From: an uncultured Coriobacteriales bacterium | Lineage (GTDB): Bacteria > Actinomycetota > Coriobacteriia > Coriobacteriales > UMGS124 | Direction: 5' to 3' | Length of the DNA stretch: 64,000 nt | Assembly: GCA_934654475.1 (NCBI GenBank) | Contig: CAKUFZ010000006.1 | Location: forward strand, 51,420 to 115,419 | Part shown: piece after piece, positions 25,273 through 33,552 of the stretch | Layout: each line of letters begins with the position of its first letter | Numbering within the stretch: position 1 is the stretch's first letter | Translations under genes and position numbers: made by a program | Notes under the pieces: model-generated | Told to the model about the DNA's origin: nothing | The model's input: the letters and a program-made list of their open reading frames with translations, nothing else | Database searches by the model: none

Positions 25273-26010
25273 TTACTCGGCCTCGGGATGATAGCCCATG
25301 ACTGCGGGCGTGCCCTCGGGCATGATGCACGAACCAGCGCCGATCCACTCGCGGTCGCGGCGGTCGCCGTAGGTGTTGCGCAGGATGTACAGGTTCTGGG
25401 GGCCGTTGCCCTCGTCGGGGAAGCTGAACATCTCGTCCTCGGTGAAGGGCTGGACGTACTCGGTGAGCTTGAAGCGAGCGTTCATGGTGGCGTCATAGGA
25501 GACGTCGTCGCCAGGCTGGCCGGGGCCCTCGAAGGACTCGAGGCCCTCGTCGAGGTCGCCGAAGAAGCGCGCACGGCCGCCGCAGGTGCGGACGCATGCG
25601 GGCAGCTCGCCCTGCTCAACGGTGTCGTGGCACATGGTGCACTTCTGCACGACGTTGAGGTCCTCGTTGAGGTAGCGCACGCCGTAGGGGCAGGCGCTGA
25701 TGCACAGCTGGCAGCCGATGCACTGCTCGGCGTCGATCTGCACGGTGCCGTCGTCGAGCTTGACGGAGGCGCCGGTGGGGCAGACCTCGACGCACTCGGG
25801 GTTGGCGCAGTGCTGGCACTGAACAGGCAGGTAGTACATGTCGACGTCCGGGAAGTCACCGGTGCCGCCGGCCTTGGGCACAGGACCGACGCGCAGGGTG
25901 CGGACCCAGAAGTTGCCCACGGGGACGTCGTTGATAAGCTTGCAGGCAACGGTGCAGGAGAGGCAGCCGGTGCAGCGGTTCAGATCGGTGATGATCGCTT
26001 TCTGAGTCAT
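25273..26010 (-). CDS. DmsB-like 4Fe-4S electron-transfer subunit
   Basis: A partner subunit carrying electrons to the molybdopterin enzyme, 245 residues. Four cysteine sets of the DmsB/NrfC type are visible: CTGCLSCTVACK, CQHCANPECVEVCPTGA, CIGCQLCISACPYG and CTMCHDTVEQGELPACVRTC. It has no signal peptide, so it would be exported by riding with the Tat signal of the catalytic subunit. ATG 26010 lies 2 nt after the catalytic subunit stop with GGAGG in place. No NrfD-type membrane anchor follows, unlike many DMSO reductase operons, so the quinone or other donor link is unknown. Confidence 0.93.
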   Translation of the reverse strand: MTQKAIITDLNRCTGCLSCTVACKLINDVPVGNFWVRTLRVGPVPKAGGTGDFPDVDMYYLPVQCQHCANPECVEVCPTGASVKLDDGTVQIDAEQCIGCQLCISACPYGVRYLNEDLNVVQKCTMCHDTVEQGELPACVRTCGGRARFFGDLDEGLESFEGPGQPGDDVSYDATMNARFKLTEYVQPFTEDEMFSFPDEGNGPQNLYILRNTYGDRRDREWIGAGSCIMPEGTPAVMGYHPEAE

Positions 26011-26012
26011 TG

Positions 26013-29000
26013 TTAGGCCTCCGTAGCTTCCCACTCAGGCTCGCCCTCGACGCGCTTGCGCAGACCGGTGATCATCCACTGCTTCAGACGCGGGTCGGAA
26101 GCGTCGGTGATGACGGGGTTGCCGTCGGGGTCGCAAGGCACGGGGTTGCCGAACGGCGAGTTGTCGGCGGTTGCCGCGTACACGAGTGCCGGGATGGCAC
26201 GGGCGTTGTGCGAACCGGAGACGGGGTCGCCGCCGCGCGGGTTAAGCGTGCAGTTGATGTTGACGAGCTCGAAGCCGTGGCTCGCCGTGTCAATCTCGGG
26301 GTACCACCAAGCATGGTTGGCGTTGACAACGCCCTGCTGGATGCCGTAGTAGGAGTCGATGACCTCGCGGACCTTGCCCCACGGAGTCTCGATCCACACC
26401 CACTGGCCGCACTCCAGGCCCAGACGCTCGATGTCGTTGGGGTTCATCTGGAGGCGCGGGTAGGGCCAAAGCTCACGGCACCAGGGAAGCTGACGATGCT
26501 CGGAGTGGAAGTAGACGGGCTGACGCGAACCGGTCGTCATGATGAACGTGTTGTCCGGGTATGCCTTGAGGCTCTCGACGTAGTCGGGGTTGAGGAACGT
26601 CGAGGTGTCGATCTGGTCGGCCATGGAGGCATCGTAGTACTCGGGGTGGTTGACCGGCGAGTCGATGGGCTCGTGGTACACGGGGAACCATTCGCCCTCG
26701 TCGATGTAGGCCTCGCAGACCAGGGACCAAATCTCGACCAGGCCGGACGCCGTCATGAAGCCAGGATGGTTGTCGACCAGCGGGAACAGGTTGAAGCCGC
26801 CCTGCTGACGACGCATGCACATCTCGTGACGACGGTAGAAGCCCCAACGCTCGGGGTGCCACTCGCGGCAGTCGAACCAGCCCTCGTTCTGGAACTTCTC
26901 GGCAGCCTGCTTGAAGGTGGGGCCATCCGGGAACTCGGCGGTCTTCCAAGCCTCGGTGTTGTCGGTCAGGATGCGGTCATGGTCAGGCCACAGGTAGCTG
27001 GGAGCACCGGCCAGGGCGTTGGTGTACTCGTCGCCCAGAGCCTCGGTCCACTTTGCCACGTTGCTCTCGGAGCCAGCGGGGACGGTCGTGATGTAGTCCT
27101 CGGTGGAAGGAGCGGCCTCGGTGTCGCGCGTGTTCCACGGCACACCCATGGCGCGGTACATGCCGCAGTTCCAGTCGGGGTCGTAGATGGCCTCACCGGG
27201 AGCCTTGATGGCAGCCTGGCCGCAACCGAAGATGCCGCCAGCGCCCTGGGAGACGCGCGTGGTGTCGCACTCGAGCCAGTGCCAGCAGGGGAAGATGATG
27301 TCGGCGTTGCCGTTGTTGGGGCAGAACCACAGGTTGATGTCGACGAAGAAGTCGAGCTTGGTCATGCCTTCCCAAGCGCGGTTGATGTTCGACATGTTCA
27401 TGATGTCGCCGGACTGGCACACGCCGCCGTGGAGGGCGTAAGGAATGTCGTCGCGGTCGTTGCAGCATGCGTCCCACACCGTGCCGGCGTCGACCCAACG
27501 AGCCCAGTAGCGGTTCAGCGGGTAGCGCTCGGCGTCGACCTCGCCGGCGTTGCGCTCGAAGACCGTCTTGGGGTTAGGCCAGGCCTGGGAGGCACGGAAG
27601 GCGCCGCCGATACGCTTGGCGATAACGGTCAGCTCGTCGTCAGTGGGCTCCTCGGTGCCGTAAAGCTCGGTCAGCGGGGAGTTGGCGTCCTGCTGATGCT
27701 TGATGTAGTCCTTCATCCAGCTCTTAACGCCGTCGAAATCGAGGTCGCGGCCGTCCCAGACCTTTGCCTCGTCACCGTAGGGCGAGCCAACCTGCATGTT
27801 GGAGCGGCCGGGGTTGCCGTCGAACTGCGACTTGGAGGAGCCGCGGTTGCCGGCAGGCTCGTCGGCGTTGCCCGTGATCTCAGACAGGATCTGGAGGATA
27901 CGGGTGTTCTGGACGCCGGTGCCGTTCTGGTCAGGAGCGAGCTGGAAGTGGATACCGCCGTTGCCGAAGTCAGGATCGATACGGGTCGTCCAGGTCTTGA
28001 CGGCGAGCTCGATGTCAGCGGCCTTGACGCCGGTAATCTCCTCGGTGGCCTCAAGGTTGTACTGGCTGGAGAGGTCGTGCAGGTTGTCCCAGACGGTGCG
28101 GCACTTGTAGGTCTTGCCGTCCTTGAGCTCGACCTCGATCTCACCGGGGAACAGAGCGGGCTGCTTGGGCAGGCCCTCGGGGTTGCACTCGTCGGAACCC
28201 TCGGGGAAGCGCTCGGGCTCGGTGGCCGGGTCGGCGAAGGAAGACTCGTCAGGCAGGAAGCAGGGGGCGACCAGGCCGGTCGGAGACTCGATCCAACGGC
28301 CGGTGGTCGGGACGACGTGCTCCTCGCCCTCCCACTTGCCAAGCTCGGCATCCCAGTAGGTCAGGCGCTCGTTGGCCTCGTCCCACACCATGAAGCGCTG
28401 GTACTTGCCGTCTTCCTTGATGTCGGCCTCGGTGAGCAGGCGGGTCTTCATCTCGATGCCGCCGTTGCCCTCAACGAGCCAGCCCTCGGTCAGCCACGGC
28501 TTGTCCTCGACCACGAGGAACGGGGCGTTGGACCAGCGGCGCACCATGGTGTCGTCGTAGGCCTCGTTCTCGATGATCCAGTTGAGCCAGCACAGGCCCA
28601 GGGCGCCGTCGGTGCCGGGGCGCAGGGGCAGCCAGATGTCGGCCTCCTTGCCGGAGGGGCAGATGCGCGGGTCAACGAGGATGTGGTGGGCGGCATGGGC
28701 CATGACGTCGTTGACGCCACGGTTGTTGGTGTCGTAGTTGGAGATTGCGGTCTCAGTACCCCACTGGACGTAGACCTTCGGCTCCTGCTCGACCTCCATC
28801 CAAGGAGAGCCCATCTCGTCGGTCATGATGCCGCCGAAGTGACGCGGGCCCTTGCAGACCTGGTAGGCAAGGTGAGCGTTGGGGGTGCCGAAGAGCTGCT
28901 TCATGCCCTGGTAAGGACCAAGCGACCAAACGCGGGAGGTGCCGCACATAACGAAGATGGACTGTCCGCCGTACTTGTCGACGCACTCGCCCAGACCCTT

Positions 29001-29405
29001 GCCGGCGAGCTCGAAAGCCTCGGCCAGAGAGATGCGGACCCAGCCGGGATCGTCCTCGCCCTTGGGGTTGGTACGCTTGACGGGGTAACGCACGCGGTCG
29101 GGGTGATAGGCAGCCTGCAGCGAAGCCTGAGACTTCGAGCAGCTGTGACCGCGGGAATGGTTGGACTGGTCGTCGCCCTCGATCTTGACAGCCTTGCCGT
29201 CCTTGACGGTGACCCACACGCCGCACTCGATCTTGCCGCAGGCACGGCAGCAAGAACGGACACGCTTGACCTCGCCGGCGTTCTCGTCGACGCCCTCGGC
29301 CAGAGCCTGCAGCGGCTTGGTGGTCGAGGAAGCGAGAGCGCAAGCAGCCGCTGTGATTGCGGTTGCCTTGACGAAGTTACGGCGGCTCATGGTGAGCTTA
29401 GCCAT
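26013..29405 (-). CDS. Tat-exported molybdopterin oxidoreductase, catechol dehydroxylase/transhydroxylase-like
   Basis: Large catalytic subunit of the DMSO reductase superfamily, 1130 residues. The Tat signal is MSRRNFVKATA near the N-terminus. A 4Fe-4S site follows (Cys53, Cys56, Cys61 in CCRACGKIECGVW and Cys89 in RGHSCSKSQ), then bis-MGD-binding regions. Cys184 in LAYQVCKGPRHFGG sits where the Mo ligand is expected, so Mo coordination by cysteine is inferred. The size, the Fe-S partner without anchor and the divergent membrane LuxR regulator resemble catechol dehydroxylase loci of Eggerthella, but the substrate cannot be read and other reductases of this class remain possible. ATG 29405 has GGAGGGAG upstream; the longer ORF to 29666 lacks similarity before the Tat motif. 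The TorD operon next door may supply its chaperone. Confidence 0.9.
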   Translation of the reverse strand: MAKLTMSRRNFVKATAITAAACALASSTTKPLQALAEGVDENAGEVKRVRSCCRACGKIECGVWVTVKDGKAVKIEGDDQSNHSRGHSCSKSQASLQAAYHPDRVRYPVKRTNPKGEDDPGWVRISLAEAFELAGKGLGECVDKYGGQSIFVMCGTSRVWSLGPYQGMKQLFGTPNAHLAYQVCKGPRHFGGIMTDEMGSPWMEVEQEPKVYVQWGTETAISNYDTNNRGVNDVMAHAAHHILVDPRICPSGKEADIWLPLRPGTDGALGLCWLNWIIENEAYDDTMVRRWSNAPFLVVEDKPWLTEGWLVEGNGGIEMKTRLLTEADIKEDGKYQRFMVWDEANERLTYWDAELGKWEGEEHVVPTTGRWIESPTGLVAPCFLPDESSFADPATEPERFPEGSDECNPEGLPKQPALFPGEIEVELKDGKTYKCRTVWDNLHDLSSQYNLEATEEITGVKAADIELAVKTWTTRIDPDFGNGGIHFQLAPDQNGTGVQNTRILQILSEITGNADEPAGNRGSSKSQFDGNPGRSNMQVGSPYGDEAKVWDGRDLDFDGVKSWMKDYIKHQQDANSPLTELYGTEEPTDDELTVIAKRIGGAFRASQAWPNPKTVFERNAGEVDAERYPLNRYWARWVDAGTVWDACCNDRDDIPYALHGGVCQSGDIMNMSNINRAWEGMTKLDFFVDINLWFCPNNGNADIIFPCWHWLECDTTRVSQGAGGIFGCGQAAIKAPGEAIYDPDWNCGMYRAMGVPWNTRDTEAAPSTEDYITTVPAGSESNVAKWTEALGDEYTNALAGAPSYLWPDHDRILTDNTEAWKTAEFPDGPTFKQAAEKFQNEGWFDCREWHPERWGFYRRHEMCMRRQQGGFNLFPLVDNHPGFMTASGLVEIWSLVCEAYIDEGEWFPVYHEPIDSPVNHPEYYDASMADQIDTSTFLNPDYVESLKAYPDNTFIMTTGSRQPVYFHSEHRQLPWCRELWPYPRLQMNPNDIERLGLECGQWVWIETPWGKVREVIDSYYGIQQGVVNANHAWWYPEIDTASHGFELVNINCTLNPRGGDPVSGSHNARAIPALVYAATADNSPFGNPVPCDPDGNPVITDASDPRLKQWMITGLRKRVEGEPEWEATEA

Positions 29406-29865
29406 ACGTTCTCCCTCCATAGTGGTGGATGTTCGCACCCGTTTGGGTGCCGGTGTTGCCAAAGGACCCGCGCCGGCGTCGTGCCGGCCTCGTGCGCTCA
29501 CTCCGGAAGAGAGCGTCGGCGGCATCGACTGCAAGGCGTCCCCCACATGCCGCACGCGCCTTTCGGCAACGGTTGCATACTGGCCCGCGCACGTCGGTGT
29601 CGACTCAAGACGCATGGTCGATTCTGATGGGTCCGTTTCTTGGATGAGGGCCGCCGCAAGAATCATGAATGCAAGATGATGAGGTGTTTACCTGGTGTTT
29701 TCTTTATACTTGGCAAGCATCGGCTAAAAGGTGGCCGAAACGAAACCTTCCGGCACGCGGCCAAAACAAGTCAAACCTATCCCCGAATGCCCCCCGCTAA
29801 ATGCAGCAGTCATGCGTATAATGCCTGAACGTATGAAGACATAAGGGGCCAGGGGGAGACAACCG
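29406..29865. other. Divergent regulatory region between the molybdoenzyme and LuxR genes
   Basis: 460 bp without a supported gene. It contains TACCTGGTGTTTT at 29689-29701 and a perfect -10 hexamer TATAAT at 29817-29822 pointing toward the LuxR gene, with a poor -35, compatible with activator dependence. No clear promoter for the molybdoenzyme could be picked. Confidence 0.6.
29689..29701. promoter_or_regulatory. TACCTGGTGTTTT motif upstream of the molybdoenzyme
   Basis: An exact match to the copies at 16694 and 25045, located 284 nt upstream of the molybdoenzyme start and 165 nt upstream of the LuxR start. It is a candidate operator for the adjacent LuxR regulator (inference). Confidence 0.45.
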
Positions 29866-31449
29866 ATGTCGCAATGGACGCGTGAGATCACGCATGCTTT
29901 GGGATTCAACGAGCAGCATGCCGAACCGGGAACAGGCGCGGCGTTGGCCTTTGCGTTCGGGGCCGCCCTGCAGGCACCGTTCAGCATCTTCCATGCCACC
30001 ACGGCCACCTTTGCCCCCGAGGCGGCGCATGCCGTATCCATCCCGTTCTTCTTGGCCATGGCGGTGTTTGCGGGCATCGTGTCATATCGCCGGGCCGAGG
30101 CCTACGCATACTTCTGCAAACCTTCCTGCGCTATCACCTGGTCGCTCGTGTGCGCAGCCGTGGTGGGCGCGATTCCCCTTCTTGAGGCGGCGCAGATGGC
30201 GAACGTCGTGCTCCTGGCAATTGTGGGCGCTGCGCTCGGCGTGGGCCTCACGGCCATCTTCTTGTTCCTGGCACACCTCTTTACGCGCACCTATATACCT
30301 GACATCGTAAAGCGCGCGTTTGCAGGTGCGGCTTTTGCCATTCTGCTCGAAGCAGTGATCATCGTACGCCTGCCGGATCCCTGGAGCTACGTCGCGTGCG
30401 CGGCGCTTCTGGCCATCAACGCGCCGATTCTGGTCATGCTGCTCAAGACCGCCCCGGCAATCGGCGATGTCGCACATTTCAGGGCGTACAGCGAGCGCCC
30501 CGGTGAGTTTCGTCTCTTTGCGGCCAAGGTCGCCATGCCGGTGGCATGCACAGGCATCGTGCTGCGCATGTTCTACGCCCAATCGGAGCACTTCGCGCAG
30601 AGCCTGCCTGCCCCCGGCCTTCTCAACGACGTGACGTTGGCGCTGTTCATCGGCGTTGCCTACGTCATCACCTGCTTCGCCATCTACGGCGTGCGCAGCT
30701 TTGGGTGGCCGTTTGCCCAGTTCTTCAGTTTCCTTATCCCGCTTGTGTGCCTCTATGGTTCCGTCAGCGTCTCAACCATTGTCGCAAGCTCAGCAACCTA
30801 CGACGGCGGCACGGCCATGATGGTGTGTGTCACGCTGGCTCTCACCTGGTCGTTCATGGGCGGGGCAAGCCTTGAGTACCTGATTCGCAGCGCCTCGGTG
30901 TTTGGCATGGGCCTGTCGAGCCTGGCCGTGGGCATCCTTGTGGGCGGTGTCTTTGTACATGCGGGCCTTCTGGGCACGCCGCTGGGCAGCATCTTGCTCG
31001 CACTCGTATGCCTCGCCATGGCCATCGGCTACCTGCCGCCCCGACCCGCTCCCAACCTCACGCGCTCGAACTACTCCACTCCCCTGCGCTCGGTGACGGT
31101 GCCCGACAACGAGCCGGAAGAGGCAGACGGCGAGATTGCAAGCGAGGAAGAGCTTGCCAGCGAGGCGGCCGCTGCCGCAAAGCCGCACGCTCCCGTGAGG
31201 GGCCGCTTCATGCGCCGCTGCGACACGGTGGCACAGACCTTCTTGCTCTCCGCTCGTGAGACCGAGGTGCTCTACCTGCTTGCCAAGGGCCGCTCGATGA
31301 ACCACATCATGGAGGAGCTCGTCATCTCCGAAGGCACCGCGAAGACCCACATCAACCACGTGTACAAGAAGCTCAACGTCCACTCCCGCCACGAACTCCT
31401 CGACCTCATCGAGTCCATCGAGGTGGAAGACGTGGACTTCGAAGGGTAA
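29866..31449 (+). CDS. Membrane-bound LuxR-family transcriptional regulator, divergent from the molybdoenzyme
   Basis: 527 residues: about 12 hydrophobic helices through residue ~400 (for example AFAFGAALQAPFSIFHA and GVAYVITCFAIYGVRSFG), a charged linker, then a C-terminal LuxR helix-turn-helix (LSARETEVLYLLAKGRSMN, then EGTAKTHINHVYKKLNVH). Same architecture as the regulator at 2388-3920. Transcribed away from the molybdoenzyme operon, it is its likely regulator, sensing substrate at the membrane. This pairing is known for inducible dehydroxylase loci of gut Eggerthellaceae; the actual ligand is unknown. ATG 29866 has AGGGGGAG upstream. Confidence 0.88.
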   Translation: MSQWTREITHALGFNEQHAEPGTGAALAFAFGAALQAPFSIFHATTATFAPEAAHAVSIPFFLAMAVFAGIVSYRRAEAYAYFCKPSCAITWSLVCAAVVGAIPLLEAAQMANVVLLAIVGAALGVGLTAIFLFLAHLFTRTYIPDIVKRAFAGAAFAILLEAVIIVRLPDPWSYVACAALLAINAPILVMLLKTAPAIGDVAHFRAYSERPGEFRLFAAKVAMPVACTGIVLRMFYAQSEHFAQSLPAPGLLNDVTLALFIGVAYVITCFAIYGVRSFGWPFAQFFSFLIPLVCLYGSVSVSTIVASSATYDGGTAMMVCVTLALTWSFMGGASLEYLIRSASVFGMGLSSLAVGILVGGVFVHAGLLGTPLGSILLALVCLAMAIGYLPPRPAPNLTRSNYSTPLRSVTVPDNEPEEADGEIASEEELASEAAAAAKPHAPVRGRFMRRCDTVAQTFLLSARETEVLYLLAKGRSMNHIMEELVISEGTAKTHINHVYKKLNVHSRHELLDLIESIEVEDVDFEG

Positions 31450-31480
31450 GGCGACACCTTTCCGCTGCTAGCCATACACA

Positions 31481-31529
31481 AAAAGCCCGGCAACTCATGC
31501 GCAAAATCGCACTGAGTTGCCGGGCTTTT
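31481..31529. terminator. Strong terminator after the LuxR gene
   Basis: A perfect 17-bp stem, AAAAGCCCGGCAACTCA and its inverse, ending in TTTT. It works for the plus-strand regulator gene and could also serve the opposite strand. Confidence 0.85.
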
Positions 31530-31548
31530 CGATTGCTGCCCTTATACC

Positions 31549-31575
31549 GCAAGAACGCAGCGGACGAGGTTCCAC
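31549..31575. repeat. Family 1 palindromic repeat, right-half fragment
   Basis: The GAACGCAGC box plus arm GGACGAGGTTCC, without its left half. Its arm matches the right arm of the copy at 4145-4249. Confidence 0.65.
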
Positions 31576-31585
31576 CCTTCCAAAA

Positions 31586-31690
31586 GCGGGTTCTCACGCG
31601 CAAGGCGCCGGGAGGCGATGCGTACACATGGTACACCAGGGGTGCGCACCGCGCGTAAGGTCCCGCGGAACGCAGCGCATCAGGTTCCGC
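31586..31690. repeat. Family 1 palindromic repeat, long-loop copy
   Basis: Left arm GCGGGTTCTCACGC, box GCAAGGCGC, CGGGAGGCGATGCG, an apex with GTACACATGGTAC, the mirrored long loop (GGTGCGCACCGCGCG), TCCCG, box GGAACGCAGC and right arm GCATCAGGTTCCGC. The outer arms do not fully match, again suggesting exchange between copies. Confidence 0.8.
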
Positions 31691-31700
31691 CCACTAAAAC

Positions 31701-31785
31701 GCGGGTTCTGATGCGCAAGGCGCACAGGTGCGATGCGTACTAGATGTACGTGAGCACCTGTGGAACGCGGCGCATCAGGTTCCGC
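31701..31785. repeat. Family 1 palindromic repeat adjoining the queD stop
   Basis: Arms GCGGGTTCTGATGC and GCATCAGGTTCCGC, box GCAAGGCGC, inner stem CACAGGTG/CACCTG, apex GTACTAGATGTAC, box GGAACGCGGC. It ends 3 nt from the stop of the minus-strand queD gene. Confidence 0.85.
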
Positions 31786-31788
31786 AGC

Positions 31789-32133
31789 TCACTCGTCGCG
31801 TTCCCAGGTGGCTTTATTGGTTTCGGTCTCCCACACTTCCACCCTGTAGCAGGTAGGACCCACCTGGTCGGCGCACCATTTCGCGATGTTCTCGGCCGTG
31901 GGGTTGCACGGCAGGGTCTCGTTGAGGTTGGTGTGGTCGATGACGCCGTGGATGTTCTTCTTGATGCGCGTGAAGTCCACCACCATGCCGTCCTCGTTGA
32001 GCTCGGCGGCCTTGCAGTGCACCACGACGATCCAGTTGTGGCCGTGCAGCGCCTCGCAATAGCCCTCCAGGCAGGAGTTCACCGCGTGGGCACCGGAGAT
32101 CTCAAGTCGTTTGCTCACGTAATACATGCTCAT
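31789..32133 (-). CDS. queD: QueD/6-pyruvoyltetrahydropterin synthase-like enzyme
   Basis: Probably makes 6-carboxy-5,6,7,8-tetrahydropterin from dihydroneopterin triphosphate, the first committed step to queuosine/7-deazaguanine. It has 114 residues, the usual size. The zinc histidines His16 (SGAHAVN), His30 and His32 (ALHGHNW) and the catalytic Cys26 are in family positions; NPTAENIAKW supplies the conserved late segment. The start ATG shares its A with the stop of the upstream aminotransferase (TAATG), so translation is coupled. No other queuosine gene is nearby, and a folate or pterin role cannot be excluded. Confidence 0.85.
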   Translation of the reverse strand: MSMYYVSKRLEISGAHAVNSCLEGYCEALHGHNWIVVVHCKAAELNEDGMVVDFTRIKKNIHGVIDHTNLNETLPCNPTAENIAKWCADQVGPTCYRVEVWETETNKATWERDE

Positions 32134-33329
32134 TACCCCTGGTATTCGTCAAAGAGGGCCTTGAACGCAGGCAGGGAGTTCTCGATGGTCTCCTTAGCCA
32201 CGCAGTAGGAGATGCGCACCCAGCCGGTCATGCCGAAGGAGTCGCTCGGCACAAGCAGCAGCTCATGGTTGTCGCGGGCACGCGCGGAGAACGCCTGGGC
32301 GTCGGGCTCAAGGGCGTGAACCCACAGGTAGAAGGCACCCTCGGGCTCCACGCACTCGTAACCGATGCCGCGCAGGCCCGTGAGCAGGATGTCGCGGTTC
32401 GCGGCGTAGGCGGCAACGTCGGAAGGCAGTGCGCAGCACTTCTCCACCACCTTCTGCACAATGGCGGGGGCGCACACATAGCCCAGGGCACGGCCGGCGC
32501 CGCAGATGGCGGCGTAAACCTCCTTGTGGGCGGGCATGGTGTTGGGCACGAGAACGTAGCCGATACGCTCGCCAGGCAGCGACAGCGACTTCGACCAGGA
32601 GTAGCACACCACAGTGTTCTCATAGATGGCGGGCACCCACGGCACCTCGACGTCGGCGTAGGCAATCTCACGGTAGGGCTCGTCGGCAATGAGGTAGACC
32701 GTGCGGCCGTTGGCTTCGCTCGCGCGGCGCAGGATGTCGGCGACGCCCTCGAGCACCTCACGGGGATAGACGGCGCCCGTGGGGTTGTTGGGCGAGTTGA
32801 TGATGACCGCACGCGTCTTGGGGCCGATGCGGCCGGCAAGGTCGGCGAGGTCGGGGTACATGGTGTCCTGGCACGCAGGCGACAGCACGCAGGTACAGCC
32901 GGCGTTCTCGATCCACATGCGGTACTCGGGGAAGAAGGGGGCGATGACCACGATCTCGTCGCCCGGCTCGGTAAGGGCGCAGATGCTGGCGTCGAGTGCG
33001 GCGGCCGCACCCATGGTCATGTAGAGCATGCTGGCGTCGTACTGGGTGCCGAAGCGCTCGTTCAGGCTGTTCGCAATGGCCGTGCGCGTGGAGACGTAGC
33101 CCTGGGCCGGGGTGTAGCCGTGCAGCTCGACGGCGGGCGTGTCGAGAGCCTCGATGAACGCCTGCTTCACCTGGGCGGGAGCCGGGATGGAGGGGTTGCC
33201 GATGGAGAAGTCGAACACCTTGTCGGCACCGATCTGCGCCTTGCGGGCCAGGCCGTAGGCAAACAGCTCTCGAATTGCCGAACCCTGGGCGCCCAGCTCA
33301 TAGTACGTGGGATTGCAACTCTCAGGCAT
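32133..33329 (-). CDS. Class I/II pyridoxal-phosphate aminotransferase
   Basis: An aspartate-aminotransferase-fold enzyme of 398 residues that moves amino groups between amino acids and 2-oxo acids. Motifs: NSPNNPTGAVYP, the ADEPYREIAY stretch, and the PLP lysine in CYSWSKSLSLPGERIGY. The N-terminus FDFSIGNPSIPAP is typical of the aspartate/tyrosine/aromatic group. Substrate choice cannot be read. It is translationally coupled to queD but has no known link to queuosine synthesis. ATG 33329 follows a purine-rich stretch. Confidence 0.92.
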   Translation of the reverse strand: MPESCNPTYYELGAQGSAIRELFAYGLARKAQIGADKVFDFSIGNPSIPAPAQVKQAFIEALDTPAVELHGYTPAQGYVSTRTAIANSLNERFGTQYDASMLYMTMGAAAALDASICALTEPGDEIVVIAPFFPEYRMWIENAGCTCVLSPACQDTMYPDLADLAGRIGPKTRAVIINSPNNPTGAVYPREVLEGVADILRRASEANGRTVYLIADEPYREIAYADVEVPWVPAIYENTVVCYSWSKSLSLPGERIGYVLVPNTMPAHKEVYAAICGAGRALGYVCAPAIVQKVVEKCCALPSDVAAYAANRDILLTGLRGIGYECVEPEGAFYLWVHALEPDAQAFSARARDNHELLLVPSDSFGMTGWVRISYCVAKETIENSLPAFKALFDEYQG

Positions 33330-33473
33330 GGAAACTCCTTTGCATGTAGGGGCGCTCTACCCCTGGTCCGGCACACAGGCGTGCACCGAAAACCCAGCAG
33401 GCGAAGCGCAAGTGAGATGCGCGCTATCATAGTGCGCTTGGAGACGACGCGGGTCCACAGCCCGCTAAGCGAC

Positions 33474-33506
33474 AAAAAAGCGCCCCCGACGTGCATCGAG
33501 GGCGCT
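33474..33506 (-). terminator. Rho-independent terminator after the SPFH gene
   Basis: On the minus strand, AGCGCCC pairs with GGGCGCT around a 19-nt loop that can pair further inside, followed by TTTTTTG. It lies about 47 nt past the SPFH stop. Confidence 0.8.
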
Positions 33507-33552
33507 GGAGAAAACCTGTGGCTGAACGCCGCGTTCTAAACCGGCAGCGCGC

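Noticed and set aside
26010..29627. A 1205-codon open frame on the plus strand opposite the molybdoenzyme
   Set aside because: It is a shadow of high-GC codon use on the other strand. It is Val/Leu/Gly/Asp-rich with no domain, and the opposite frame has Tat, Fe-S and Mo-site motifs.
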